NCBI GenBank assembly: GCA_017619585.1 | Contig: JAFZSA010000011.1 | Coordinates: 1-64,000, forward strand | Length of the DNA: 64,000 bases | Direction: 5' to 3' | Source: Bacteroidaceae bacterium | Lineage (GTDB): Bacteria > Bacteroidota > Bacteroidia > Bacteroidales > Bacteroidaceae | In this document: in pieces, positions 28,605 through 37,698 of the stretch | Layout: each line of letters opens with the position of its first letter | Position numbering within the stretch: position 1 is the stretch's first letter | The notes under the pieces: model-generated | Told to the model about the DNA's origin: nothing | What the model saw: the letters and a program-made list of their open reading frames with translations, nothing else | Databases searched by the model: none | Translations under genes and position numbers: made by a program

Positions 28605-28808
28605 ATTATATAAAAAAGGAAAAAGACCAGCCTCACGGCAAGTCTTTCCTCAAACTAAACTAAACTAAGTTAAAGGTAGTGACATTATTTTTCTACCTAA
28701 CAAGCTGCATGACCATGTGCTATCTCAGCATGAGGGCTGCAAATATGTTTTTATTCTGTTATCTTTTATCTTCAAAATCACGGTTGTGTTTTAAACATTT
28801 CCGTTTTA
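28605..28808 (-). ncRNA. Candidate small RNA between fasciclin and AraC genes
   Basis: No ORF of note lies here, yet the minus strand has a -7 box TAATTTTG (RC of 28815-28822) and, 170 nt later, a strong intrinsic terminator: GACTTGCCGTGAGGCTGGTC (RC) followed by a T-rich run, at about 28610-28649. The flanking genes diverge, so this terminator serves neither of them. Internal hairpins include AGGTAG/CTACCT (about 28661-28702) and a GC-rich loop around 28705-28740. A short repeat (AGTTTAGTTTAGTTT on the minus strand) precedes the terminator. The -33 box is poor, so the start is uncertain. Confidence 0.42.
28610..28649 (-). terminator. Intrinsic terminator of the candidate small RNA
   Basis: Stem AAAGAC/GTCTTT with an inner GCC-GTGA-GGC tetraloop, followed on the minus strand by TTTTTCC and TTTTTTATATAA. 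Confidence 0.65.
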
Positions 28809-28886
28809 CGATTGCAAAATTACAGGAAATATACCAAAGCGATACGTTATGATGGAAAGAAAAATTTGACAAAAGGTCGGAATCTG

Positions 28887-28918
28887 TTTGTTTCTTTGTC
28901 CATATTTATATAACTTTG
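28887..28918 (+). promoter_or_regulatory. Consensus promoter of the AraC-family gene
   Basis: TTTG (28887-28890), 20 nt, TAACTTTG (28911-28918). Start site near 28925, 13 nt before the ATG. Confidence 0.75.
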
Positions 28919-28937
28919 TGCCGCAGATAGTAAAAAA

Positions 28938-29786
28938 ATGGATAAAGAAGCCCTTTCTTTGAGTATGATAGCCAAGCTTGTTGAGGAACGTGGCCTGGCT
29001 ATTATTGATCTCACACAAATGCCCGTATACAACGAGCCCATAGTGTTACCTTATGTTGTAATTGCACTTAATAATAGCGGATGGATACGGTCGGAATATG
29101 ATTTCGAATCAGATTTTTTCCAGGGACATGACTTCACCTTGCTTAATCCCAACCACGTGATGGTTCCCCTTGAAACAAGCAAAGATTATCATGCAACTCT
29201 GGTTATAATGTCACGTCGTTTCTATGGCATTCTGGCAGAGATGTATCCAGACAATTACAAATACATACATTACTTCCTGACAACATTCCATCTTAACGAT
29301 CAGCAGTACGAGGGGATAAAATCCTGTATTCAAACACTGAGAAGAATCAATATGCTGGATCATCCCGACCGCGAGAAACTTCTGACTGCGCAAATTGACA
29401 TAATGGCACATCTAACTGATATTTACTGTACTGAAAACGGATTTGTGCCTGAAGAAAAGAGTGGCGTAGAACTGTTGATGCTCCGTTTCCATTCTGCAAT
29501 CGCAGAGAATTTCCGCACGCACCGTGATGTTAAGTTCTATGCCGACCAACTTTGCCTTTCCCCCAAGTATTTCGGCACAATTGTCCGCCAGACGATGGGA
29601 TACAGTGCAGGCGAGCTTATAGCACGCTATGTGATGGTACAGGCTAAGCACCTGCTAAGACACCATCGCAAAATGACTATTCAGCAAGTTAGCGACAAAC
29701 TTGGATTCTCGGACCAGACAGCCTTTGCCCGCTATTTCAAGAGTCATTCAGGTCAAACGCCGCAGGAATTCAGGGAAAGGAAATAA
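28938..29786 (+). CDS. AraC/XylS-family transcription regulator
   Basis: 282 residues. The N-terminal 190 residues form an AraC-type sensing domain without a recognised ligand motif (opens LSMIAKLVEERGLAIIDLTQ). The C-terminal DNA-binding domain has both helix-turn-helix units: DVKFYADQLCLSPKYFGTIV and MTIQQVSDKLGFSDQTAFAR, ending YFKSHSGQTPQEFRER, the family signature. It is transcribed away from the fasciclin/exopolysaccharide genes, making it a candidate local regulator; that link is only positional. Two short hairpins follow the stop codon. Confidence 0.88.
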   Translation: MDKEALSLSMIAKLVEERGLAIIDLTQMPVYNEPIVLPYVVIALNNSGWIRSEYDFESDFFQGHDFTLLNPNHVMVPLETSKDYHATLVIMSRRFYGILAEMYPDNYKYIHYFLTTFHLNDQQYEGIKSCIQTLRRINMLDHPDREKLLTAQIDIMAHLTDIYCTENGFVPEEKSGVELLMLRFHSAIAENFRTHRDVKFYADQLCLSPKYFGTIVRQTMGYSAGELIARYVMVQAKHLLRHHRKMTIQQVSDKLGFSDQTAFARYFKSHSGQTPQEFRERK

Positions 29787-29808
29787 CAGAATCAGTATTA
29801 TAGCGAAT

Positions 29809-29851
29809 TGTCCGCGGTAGGCGGACTATCTGTCCGAAGGTATCGGACAAA
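29809..29851. repeat. Two adjacent short hairpins after the AraC gene
   Basis: GTCCGCGGTAGGCGGAC and TGTCCGAAGGTATCGGACA follow each other with only 2 nt between them and share the GTCCG word. No T-run follows on the plus strand, so a classical terminator is unlikely. A processing or operator role cannot be decided. Confidence 0.5.
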
Positions 29852-29876
29852 ACACAAACGCCAATAATAAGGAAAC

Positions 29877-29905
29877 AAAAAAAAGGAAACTCTTTTGAGC
29901 TTCCT
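29877..29905 (-). terminator. Terminator of tRNA-Ser
   Basis: Minus strand GGAAGCTCAAAAGAGTTTCC followed by nine T residues, 15 nt after the tRNA end. Confidence 0.75.
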
Positions 29906-29919
29906 TCTTTTTATTTGAG

Positions 29920-30004
29920 CGGAGAGAGAGGGATTCGAACCCCCGGTGCCTCTCAGCACGCCGGTTTTCAAGACCGGTGTAATCGACCACTCTACCATCT
30001 CTCC
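29920..30004 (-). tRNA. tRNA-Ser (anticodon TGA)
   Basis: Class II tRNA of about 85 nt: acceptor GGAGAGA/TCTCTCC, D arm TGGTAGAGTGGTCGATTACA, anticodon loop CTTGAAA giving TGA, a long variable arm (CGTGCTGAGAGGCACCG) and the T loop GGTTCGAATCC. Discriminator is G, as usual for serine; CCA is not encoded. It has its own promoter and terminator. Confidence 0.96.
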
Positions 30005-30042
30005 GAACTCTCTCATGAGAGGCTTTTGGTCTTAAAGCGCTG

Positions 30043-30074
30043 CAAAGGTACGGACTTTCCGCGAAACTACCAAA
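30043..30074 (-). promoter_or_regulatory. Promoter of tRNA-Ser
   Basis: Minus-strand TTTG (RC of 30071-30074), 20 nt, TACCTTTG (RC of 30043-30050). The -33 lies next to the 3' end of the GH76 gene. Confidence 0.8.
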
Positions 30075-30081
30075 TTACAAG

Positions 30082-33000
30082 CTATTTTTTTTGTATTTTT
30101 TTACCTCCAACAACGTAGATGCCCTTGGGAAGACGGTCAAACATCTGACTAAGAGATGTACCAACTATCTGACCAGCCAAATTATAGACACATGTATCAG
30201 GCGTCAAAATCTTCTCTGCCACATCAGAAATAGCGGTTGTCTTTCCCCCATCCATATACCAACTGTACAAGTTCAGCAACTGAAGTTCACTGATGTGCAT
30301 CTGCGTACCACCATTCACAGCATTTACTGTAAGACGGTAATGACTATAGGCAGCAGGTTCCAACTCATCAGAAACCTTATACACCTGTGTTGCATAACGG
30401 TTAGAGAAAAGTTCACCCTGACGTTCATCTATAGCTACCCAGTTAGTGCCGTCATTGCTGGCCTCAAACTTCCAATCTTTTGGATCGTTAGCGGCTCCAT
30501 CCTTAGCGGCTGTAATAGTATAATAATGTATAGCAATAGGACTATCATAAGTATACGTAACAGAAACGGGAGCCGTAAAATTGGTACGGTAACGTGTTGT
30601 CCTGCTCTGATCTGAAAGTTTCTCAACACCTTCTGTAGATGTAGCGCCTACAGCTGAAGCCTCTACGCTTGCAGGAAGGAGCAAAGCATCTTCCCCAGCC
30701 TCTGCTATAGCAGTACCAAAGAGTTCAAAATCAGCCAGGCGAGCTGTGTTTCCACCAGAAGTTGTCTGGTTGACCACCAGTTGGAAATTCTTATACTGCA
30801 CTGAAGAAGAGATTGTAGCGGTAACCTTTGCTGCCCTTGTGTTAAAGGTGACAGCACGGTTTACAATCTGCGTTTTACTACCATTCTCACTAATGCCGTA
30901 GAGAGTAAAGTTGGAAGGATCAAAAGACGCATCATCGGCACATGTCATACTGAAGCCAACCACCTTAACAGGTACTGGCATAACGAAATTCCACTGCATA
31001 AAATCGCCCTGAACAGTTGAAGAAGTCTCTCCAACATTGTCCACAAGCGCACTGGCATCATCTCCTGCACCCGTGAAAACCTGAGCAAAGGAAGTGACAT
31101 CAGCATAGAAAGCTCCGAAGTCATAGCTACCGTACAGCTGCCATTGGGCCACTTCAGCGCCTTCCTCCAATACTTTCAATCGATAATACTGATAGGTGGG
31201 AACAGCACTCAGATTACATATATAGGTACTGGCAGGATAAGGAAACTGTATATCTGTCCGTTGATCTATCACCTTCCAGGTTGTTCCGTTTACAGAGCCT
31301 TCCAACGTCCAAGCCGTAGGAGCTTTACCCGCAGTACAGGTGACAGCATAAGAAGTGATAGCATAGTTGCCCTCCGACTTATATGCAGCCGTGAAGGGAG
31401 TTAGTGTAGCTGTCTCCCCCTGATGATCTATTAGCGCCTCTAATCCACTTGTTATACTCCCACCATCAGCAGTTATATCAGTCAGAGAAATACCGCGTCC
31501 CAACAACTGCCATTCTGAGAGTGAAAGTTTGTCTGCTCCCTCAGGAAGGGTAAAGCAGAGTCTATAATATATATAAGGTATGGAAGGCTCCACATTGAAA
31601 CGTATCTGCTGGGCACGAGCCGCAAAGGCAACATCTTCCTGTTCGTGAAGTGTTGTCCATTCCTCCCCATCGTTCGATGCCTTCAGCGTCCATGTCACTG
31701 GGTCATTAGCTTCTAAACCGGCACAAAGAGAATAGCCCTGCAACATGACAGGTGCCGATGACTGATACTGCACATACACCTCAGAGACATCAGCAGAGCC
31801 AGTGAAGCCAGTCAAAATATCATCATCAACAAGATTTTGCAAGGTACCGTCCGTAACAGCCAACGAAGAAGAAAGATTTCCTCCGTTATTGGTCATATCA
31901 CCATAAACAGAAGTATTCGACTGGAACTGGAACCAGTTAAGTGACAACAGATTTACGCTAGAAGTTCCTGCAGCCACAAGATAAATATTATGAGATCCTA
32001 TCACAGGAATGTTCAGAGTCCTGATGTAGGTACCCCAAGAATTGGTTGAAATATCATCGTCCGCACCAGAGAACGTACACAACAACGTTCCATTCTTGGC
32101 ATCAGGTGCATCCATATAAACATGAACCCTGGCTGTTGTACGCAGAAAGTTGGCTCTAAGAGTTACCTGAGTGGCATATTTATTACCAAAATCCACCATC
32201 TTGTAGCCCACATTGTTAGCGCTACGCATATTAGAAACCATACCTGTACCATCATCTGTATTACCTTCATCCACCACGTTGGCAGCTTTTATAAAGTTGA
32301 AGTGCTCAACCTGAATAGAGTCATAGGCATTATGTTGTTCCACTACACCTAAATGGGCATTAAAGGCGGCAGAGAGACAAGTACTATTTCCAAAGGACTC
32401 AAAGGTCTTCATTTCATCCCCCTCTTTATGCTGATAGTTCTCCTCAGACTTCGTCAGCCATGCAGAAGATGTTATACCACCCGAGTTACGGTTGTTCCAT
32501 GCATGGTATCCGTTCTTTGCCAGCCAATCATAATACTCAGGATGATTCATATCCTCGGCATAACGCCTAATGTATCGCATTAGGATACCCTTGAAACCGC
32601 AAAGGTCTCCCCTAACCGTCTGACACACTTTTATTATACCATGACTGTCAGCCAGTTCCTTCACAGACCATTTGATAATTGCATCAGCATCCGTCTTGAA
32701 CATAGGATCTTTATAATAGTCGTACAGCATAACAGCCGCTCCCAGACAGGTTCCCTGATTATAAGTCGAGGCCCAGTAATTGTACGTCTGCTTTGCCTGG
32801 TCGTATGAATCCCACACTTTACCGGTAGGCTGTCCGTTAGAAAACTCATACAGACAACTGCGGTTTGCCAGATAGGTTTTCTTCGCTTTCTCGTAATACG
32901 ACATATCTGCTGTAGCAATAGCCAAATAACAGGCACAGACTGACGCAGGACCGTTGATACAAGCATTGGTACCCTGACCAGAGTTATGCTTCCACTGCAG

Positions 33001-33915
33001 TAGATTGTTGCCGTAGCAGTCAGCACGCGCAAACATGCCATTGAAGTTAGTCTTAGCAGTAGTAAGGTATTTCGTGGTTCCCGTCAGAAGATAAGCACGA
33101 ACACATGCAATGCACATCCAGGCAATGTCATCATTATACTCGTTGTAACCACTAACACCGCTCTGATACCAGGTACTTTTGTTTCGAGATATGAAGTTGG
33201 TATACAAGTTCTCAAACATGGTAGCATATTCCTGATTACCTGTTGTTTCATAGGCATCCAAGATGGTCTCGAACATTTCAGCATCTCCCCACCAACCTCC
33301 GTTGTCTATACTGTAGCCCGAACTTTGTTTCTTGTAATGACGGGCCTTGAACTTGTTCATCATATCATCACGCATGCTCTTTGAGAAACCATAAGGCTCT
33401 ACATTCTCGTCCACTTCTATAGTCCATTCTATCAAGGCAGGATCAGCAGTTGAGGCAGTAAGCAGTGTTACGCCTGTACCATCCGTTATCTCTGCGTCAG
33501 AAGACAATGCATACCTTCTTGCCGTGCCGATGAAAAGATTATACTTACCATCAGAACCTTCTACTGGAACCAATTCCCACGAGCCTCTGGATGTAACATT
33601 AGATTTGGCAATCTGCCCTACCACAGCTTTATTGACAGCTGATGTTACACCTCCCAGATAAAGTTGCGAATATACATTCTGCAAGTAGAATGTTCCCCTG
33701 CCGGTATCAACAAGCATCCAACGCTGGGAATGTGTATTAGTCTCTGTCCAAAGCACAGCATTCTTACCAGCATCAAGCGAGGAATTCTCTACCATCAGGG
33801 AATGTCCGCCTCTGATTAGTCGGACCACCTGGCCAGCTTCAAAAGCATAGGTCGCCGTTCCAAAACTAAGGAACAACAACAAAGAAGTAATTAGGTTACG
33901 TGAATAGTTAAACAT
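30082..33915 (-). CDS. Secreted multidomain GH76 alpha-1,6-mannanase-like enzyme
   Basis: 1277 residues. Signal peptide (1-24); a ricin-type beta-trefoil-like unit (about 28-165: VVRLIRGGHSLMVENSS, QRWMLVD); the GH76 alpha/alpha barrel (about 180-530) with the catalytic pair D262-D263 in YNDDIAWM and a GGWWGDAEMFETILDAYE opening; a CBM6-like domain (about 540-670: VEHFNFIKA ... VNLLSLNWFQF); then at least three discoidin/F5-8C-like repeats (about 690-1200, each with WTLKASNDG or WKFEASNDG phrases); and a T9SS-like tail (VYNLAGQIVG ... LPKGIYVVGGKKI). GH76 enzymes cut alpha-1,6-mannan of fungal cell walls or related bacterial glycans. The gene stands alone, with no SusC/SusD nearby. Confidence 0.88.
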   Translation of the reverse strand: MFNYSRNLITSLLLFLSFGTATYAFEAGQVVRLIRGGHSLMVENSSLDAGKNAVLWTETNTHSQRWMLVDTGRGTFYLQNVYSQLYLGGVTSAVNKAVVGQIAKSNVTSRGSWELVPVEGSDGKYNLFIGTARRYALSSDAEITDGTGVTLLTASTADPALIEWTIEVDENVEPYGFSKSMRDDMMNKFKARHYKKQSSGYSIDNGGWWGDAEMFETILDAYETTGNQEYATMFENLYTNFISRNKSTWYQSGVSGYNEYNDDIAWMCIACVRAYLLTGTTKYLTTAKTNFNGMFARADCYGNNLLQWKHNSGQGTNACINGPASVCACYLAIATADMSYYEKAKKTYLANRSCLYEFSNGQPTGKVWDSYDQAKQTYNYWASTYNQGTCLGAAVMLYDYYKDPMFKTDADAIIKWSVKELADSHGIIKVCQTVRGDLCGFKGILMRYIRRYAEDMNHPEYYDWLAKNGYHAWNNRNSGGITSSAWLTKSEENYQHKEGDEMKTFESFGNSTCLSAAFNAHLGVVEQHNAYDSIQVEHFNFIKAANVVDEGNTDDGTGMVSNMRSANNVGYKMVDFGNKYATQVTLRANFLRTTARVHVYMDAPDAKNGTLLCTFSGADDDISTNSWGTYIRTLNIPVIGSHNIYLVAAGTSSVNLLSLNWFQFQSNTSVYGDMTNNGGNLSSSLAVTDGTLQNLVDDDILTGFTGSADVSEVYVQYQSSAPVMLQGYSLCAGLEANDPVTWTLKASNDGEEWTTLHEQEDVAFAARAQQIRFNVEPSIPYIYYRLCFTLPEGADKLSLSEWQLLGRGISLTDITADGGSITSGLEALIDHQGETATLTPFTAAYKSEGNYAITSYAVTCTAGKAPTAWTLEGSVNGTTWKVIDQRTDIQFPYPASTYICNLSAVPTYQYYRLKVLEEGAEVAQWQLYGSYDFGAFYADVTSFAQVFTGAGDDASALVDNVGETSSTVQGDFMQWNFVMPVPVKVVGFSMTCADDASFDPSNFTLYGISENGSKTQIVNRAVTFNTRAAKVTATISSSVQYKNFQLVVNQTTSGGNTARLADFELFGTAIAEAGEDALLLPASVEASAVGATSTEGVEKLSDQSRTTRYRTNFTAPVSVTYTYDSPIAIHYYTITAAKDGAANDPKDWKFEASNDGTNWVAIDERQGELFSNRYATQVYKVSDELEPAAYSHYRLTVNAVNGGTQMHISELQLLNLYSWYMDGGKTTAISDVAEKILTPDTCVYNLAGQIVGTSLSQMFDRLPKGIYVVGGKKIQKK

Positions 33916-33970
33916 ATTAATTATGGTTTATGAATAATGATTTGTCACCGGGTTTATTTTGAATCTTGAA

Positions 33971-34897
33971 TTAAACATTGACTGTCTTACATCGGGTACA
34001 CCGTCCTTTGGCATGCATCTTGGCTCCACACCTGCCACACACGCAGTGTGCACTGAAGCACCTGAAATACCGCCACACAAAAGCAACGGCAACGGCGGAA
34101 TACAACAGATACCCTACCCAACCAAGCGCAGCCAGAGAGAAAACCAGATAGCAAGCTACACAGACTCCTAATAGGGAGAACAGATAGAGAAATGCTTCAG
34201 GTATAGGTAACAGACTGAACACTTCATCTATTGTCGCAATCACAAGAACCACCAATAGCCAGATACTGGCAATGAAAAGACCCAGAATAAGGGGTAAGTC
34301 AAAGGGGTTAAGTGTAGGATGGTAGTAATATAATACCCATGTGTCAGGTATCAGTCGCTGAATGCTGGCATACAGAATAGCCGAACCGGAAAGGGTCAAC
34401 ATCAGCAAGGTAGGATAGAAAGAACTGATATCACGTACGAATATCATATAGAAACGCCAACGTTTTGCCTGTCGCCATACCACAAGAACTCCTACGGCAA
34501 AAGCCATACCCAAGAAGTACCACAGATGGCGCTGACTAAACAGATATATAAATTCCGAAATAGGATCATCCGGCACCACGCTATTTAGGAAAGTACTTTG
34601 ATGTATCCAGCCTTGCGAGAACTGGTCGCGTGCCACCTTCACCCATACACTATCCACAGAATCCTCTGGTATCACCAGAATCTGCGCCACCACAATAGGG
34701 TCATTGTGATACAGTACAATACTATCAGAGAGGGTATCTATAGGCAAACTATGGAAGGGTTCCTGTTTCTGTAACGAAAGAGAATCTACAGAAAGCACGA
34801 AGTTGTCATTCACTGCGTAAAGCGTTGACTCTTCGGCTGGATAATAACAGCCCGAGAGCAACAAAAGCGGCAGAAGAAAGAACAACAACTTACGCAT
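33971..34897 (-). CDS. Membrane lipoprotein with SH3-like and zinc-ribbon ends
   Basis: 308 residues. Lipoprotein signal LLLLSGC (Cys near 17); a short SH3-like region (about 75-120: VWVKVARDQFSQGWIHQSTF); four to five membrane helices; and a C-terminal zinc ribbon CGRCGAKMHAKGRCTRC. This composition occurs in Bacteroidetes proteins of unknown function, and I cannot name a role. Its start overlaps the U32 gene by 8 nt, making it the last gene of the metA-U32 run. Confidence 0.65.
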   Translation of the reverse strand: MRKLLFFLLPLLLLSGCYYPAEESTLYAVNDNFVLSVDSLSLQKQEPFHSLPIDTLSDSIVLYHNDPIVVAQILVIPEDSVDSVWVKVARDQFSQGWIHQSTFLNSVVPDDPISEFIYLFSQRHLWYFLGMAFAVGVLVVWRQAKRWRFYMIFVRDISSFYPTLLMLTLSGSAILYASIQRLIPDTWVLYYYHPTLNPFDLPLILGLFIASIWLLVVLVIATIDEVFSLLPIPEAFLYLFSLLGVCVACYLVFSLAALGWVGYLLYSAVAVAFVWRYFRCFSAHCVCGRCGAKMHAKGRCTRCKTVNV

Positions 34898-36707
34898 GCA
34901 TTACCTTCATTTCACAATTTTTACAATCAAATTCCAGTCGGAACCTTCTACCGTCTCTTGAGCACAAGTAATAGGGTTCCTGATAAGGACTCTTGGCGCC
35001 ACGTTGGCGCGGACACCAACCCATCTGGTATCGCAGACAGAATCTGCACGTCATCAGCGCCTGCCCCTCATTCAATTTACCTGTTACCTCTAAAGCATTT
35101 ATCTGTTCAGGCCCACCTTTAGCGGCAACAAATTGGCAAGAGAGACGATTGCTGATGTTAAAATCAAAATACCGAGGTGAAATATCAGCCTCCTTGCAAT
35201 GAGGCTTTTCCGAAGTCTCTTTTACGCAGTCGCTTCCTGTGGCAATAAGCTGTTCCACAACACTGCGACGCCATTCTGCAAGGAGACTACGGGGTATGAA
35301 CCAAGGCTGCGAAAAAGAAATCTCCACCTTCTCGGCATAGAATATAGTATCGCCTAACTTGCTCAGCAACTCCGTAATACCCGCCCGTTGATCGGTACGT
35401 GCCAACTGATGCTCTGCTATAAATCGCTGTGACGCCTCCTTACCTCCTTGCCGAACAGCCTTCAGCACAAAGCCGTCCTCTACTTCACTAAGGGTAAAAG
35501 TAACGGGGACACGTCTAATAGCTGTTTCTTTGGCCATCAGCTTCTCCCATTGCTGGTCATAATTACGCCACAGAGCATCTCCTTTCTTTACATCAGGCAT
35601 CTCGGCAGGATACAGGTGGTTACCCTCTACCCTATTCACTCTAAAGCCCTGCAGTTTACCCTGTGTATCAATGAAACACAAGCCATCGCCATTGCAGAAA
35701 GATGTGGTGCCTGCTACAATGATACAGCCTCGCCTAACCTCTTTTACATGACCGACAAACTGGCCTCTGCTCTTGGGCGTATCAAGTGAAGCCAAATCAT
35801 CTTTCCTACCATGCAGGAAGTAATCTATAAAACCACGAGAGAAGCTACGGGCAGGATCTGGAGTAAAGAAGAACTCCTCTCGTCCACGGGATGAACGCTG
35901 ATATTCTGTTCTCCTGCGCAGAATAGCATCTATCTGCTGACGGTAATAGGCAGTTATGTTCTTTACGTACGATACATTCTTCAACCTACCCTCTATCTTG
36001 AAACTCCTAACGCCTGCATCCATCATCTCCTCAAGATAGCGACTACGGTTCATATCACGCAATGACAGCAGGAACTTATCTTCTATAATGGTTTCCCCGT
36101 TACTATCTTCCAGCGAGAATGGTAAGCGACAAAACTGAGCACACTCTCCTCTATTAGCAGAACGTCCAAAACAATATTCCGAGGCATAGCATCTGCCACT
36201 ATACGAAACACATAGGGCACCATGTACAAAAGCCTCAAGGGGAACATCAGGCACAGCTTGGTATATGGCACGAATCTCATCTATCGACAACTCTCGAGCC
36301 AGCACAATCTGCTCATAACCCAATTTCTTCAGCGCAAGTGCCTTCTCCGGTGTGCGATTATCCATCTGCGTACTGGCATGCAGAGGAATAGGAGGCAAAT
36401 TAAGTTGCAGCAATGCCGTATCCTGCACAATCAACGCATCGGCTCCTATGCGGTATAGCTCCCATATCAGGTCTTGCGTATCCTGTAGTTCTGCGTCATA
36501 CAGGATAGTATTAACCGTAACATACACATTCACTCCATACTGATGGGCGTACTGGCAGAGTTCTGCTATATCCTGCACGCTATTACCAGCCGAGGCACGG
36601 GCACCGAATCTGGCGGCACCTATGTAAACGGCGTCGGCTCCATGGTCCACGGCAGCTATGCCGCATTCCAGGTTACGTGCAGGAGAAAGCAACTCAATGT
36701 ATGTCAT
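34890..36707 (-). CDS. U32-family protein (RlhA/TrhP-like RNA hydroxylation candidate)
   Basis: 605 residues. It opens IELLSPARNLECGIAAVDHG and GADAVYIGAARFGARASAG, the U32 signature start. The conserved Cys cluster GALCVSYSGRCYASEYCFGR...RGECAQFCR (about residues 165-195) binds an Fe-S cluster in characterised members. Long U32 proteins with the extra C-terminal domain, such as E. coli RlhA (about 650 residues), hydroxylate 23S rRNA C2501, while shorter TrhP acts on tRNA. Length favours the RlhA type, but the family is also annotated as peptidase. More cysteines lie at the C-terminus (CRFCLRY, CKNCEMK). It overlaps metA by 14 nt. Confidence 0.85.
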   Translation of the reverse strand: MTYIELLSPARNLECGIAAVDHGADAVYIGAARFGARASAGNSVQDIAELCQYAHQYGVNVYVTVNTILYDAELQDTQDLIWELYRIGADALIVQDTALLQLNLPPIPLHASTQMDNRTPEKALALKKLGYEQIVLARELSIDEIRAIYQAVPDVPLEAFVHGALCVSYSGRCYASEYCFGRSANRGECAQFCRLPFSLEDSNGETIIEDKFLLSLRDMNRSRYLEEMMDAGVRSFKIEGRLKNVSYVKNITAYYRQQIDAILRRRTEYQRSSRGREEFFFTPDPARSFSRGFIDYFLHGRKDDLASLDTPKSRGQFVGHVKEVRRGCIIVAGTTSFCNGDGLCFIDTQGKLQGFRVNRVEGNHLYPAEMPDVKKGDALWRNYDQQWEKLMAKETAIRRVPVTFTLSEVEDGFVLKAVRQGGKEASQRFIAEHQLARTDQRAGITELLSKLGDTIFYAEKVEISFSQPWFIPRSLLAEWRRSVVEQLIATGSDCVKETSEKPHCKEADISPRYFDFNISNRLSCQFVAAKGGPEQINALEVTGKLNEGQALMTCRFCLRYQMGWCPRQRGAKSPYQEPYYLCSRDGRRFRLEFDCKNCEMKVMHA

Positions 36708-37611
36708 CTATGTTATAAGGAGTTTCTTGATATACATAATAGTTCAGCCAGTTCTGGAACAGCAGATTGCCATGTGCTCTCCATGTTACCAGTGGCTCTT
36801 TTGTAGGATCATTATCCCTATAATAGTTATAAGGCATCTGTATGGGAAGTCCCTTGCCTAAATCGCGTTTGTACTCGGTATCCAATGTGTATGGCGAGTA
36901 TTCCGAATGACCCGTGATAAAGATTTCCCTACCCTCACGAGCCATAACCATAGAGACACCACTCATGGGACTTTCTGCAATTAGGCTAAGCTCCGGAACC
37001 TTCAGAATATCCTCCTTTCTGAGTTCAGTATGACGACTGTGAGGCATATAGAACACATCATCACACCCTCGGAAGATGGGAAGTTTCTTGTCAAGCGGGT
37101 ATTGGGGGAAAATTCCGAACATCTTCTCAGGTAACGGATGCTTAGGCACACCATAATGATAATAGAGACCAGCCTGAGCTGCCCAGCATATATACATAGT
37201 ACTGGTGACATGAGTCCGGGCCCATGAAAAAATCTCGCTTATCTCGTCCCAATAGTTTACCTCTTTGTAGTCGAGGTGCTCAACAGGAGCTCCCGTTATG
37301 ATCATACCGTCAAACTTTTCGTTACGCATCAACTCAAAGTCGCGGTAGAACGCCTTCATATGCTCAATGGGCGTATTCTTGCTGGTATGAGCCTTTACCT
37401 TCATGAACTCTATCTCCAACTGAAGGGGGCTGTTAGAGAGGATACGTATCAAATCCGTCTCTGTAGTTATCTTAAGGGGCATCAAATTCAAAATGACAAT
37501 CCTCAGCGGACGTATATCCTGTGTATTAGCCCTTGAATCTGCCAAGACAAAGATATTCTCATCTTTCAGCAAGTCTATGGCAGGCAGTTTATCTGGAAGT
37601 CTTAATGGCAT
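36694..37611 (-). CDS. metA: Homoserine O-acyltransferase MetA (predicted acetyl-specific)
   Basis: 305 residues, the usual length. It activates homoserine in methionine biosynthesis. The catalytic residues known for MetA are all in place: Cys142 (MYICWAAQAG), His235 and Glu237 (GHSEYSP), and Lys47 (MPLK). The acyl-CoA selector position 111 is Glu (TGAPVEHL), which in characterised MetA enzymes gives acetyl-CoA rather than succinyl-CoA preference. It is therefore probably a homoserine O-acetyltransferase despite the metA name. The space upstream (87 nt to the M13 gene) is too short for a SAM riboswitch. It is the first gene of metA-U32-zinc-ribbon lipoprotein. Confidence 0.93.
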   Translation of the reverse strand: MPLRLPDKLPAIDLLKDENIFVLADSRANTQDIRPLRIVILNLMPLKITTETDLIRILSNSPLQLEIEFMKVKAHTSKNTPIEHMKAFYRDFELMRNEKFDGMIITGAPVEHLDYKEVNYWDEISEIFSWARTHVTSTMYICWAAQAGLYYHYGVPKHPLPEKMFGIFPQYPLDKKLPIFRGCDDVFYMPHSRHTELRKEDILKVPELSLIAESPMSGVSMVMAREGREIFITGHSEYSPYTLDTEYKRDLGKGLPIQMPYNYYRDNDPTKEPLVTWRAHGNLLFQNWLNYYVYQETPYNIDDIH

Positions 37612-37629
37612 TTTTTCTTCCCGTTTTTA

Positions 37630-37690
37630 TTACGTTATTTACGTTATTACGATGGGCGGCCTGAACGTTATTACAATATAACAAGGGCCG
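37630..37690. repeat. Short repeat-rich spacer between M13 peptidase and metA genes
   Basis: It contains the word ACGTTATT three times and an interrupted inverted repeat, GGGCGGCCT (about 37653-37661) with the complementary GGCCGCC (37685-37691). On the minus strand it may work as a weak terminator for the M13 gene; there is no strong T-run. Confidence 0.4.
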
Positions 37691-37698
37691 CCTCTATT

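Noticed and set aside
29798..30016. 72-codon minus-strand frame
   Set aside because: It is a translation of tRNA-Ser and its flanks.
30082..33915. Polysaccharide utilisation locus around the GH76, GH95, GH18 or sulfatase genes
   Set aside because: No SusC/SusD, hybrid two-component or ECF sigma/anti-sigma genes lie beside any of them.
37612..37698. SAM-responsive riboswitch before metA
   Set aside because: Only 87 nt lie between the M13 gene and metA, filled with ACGTTATT repeats; there is no room or core motif.
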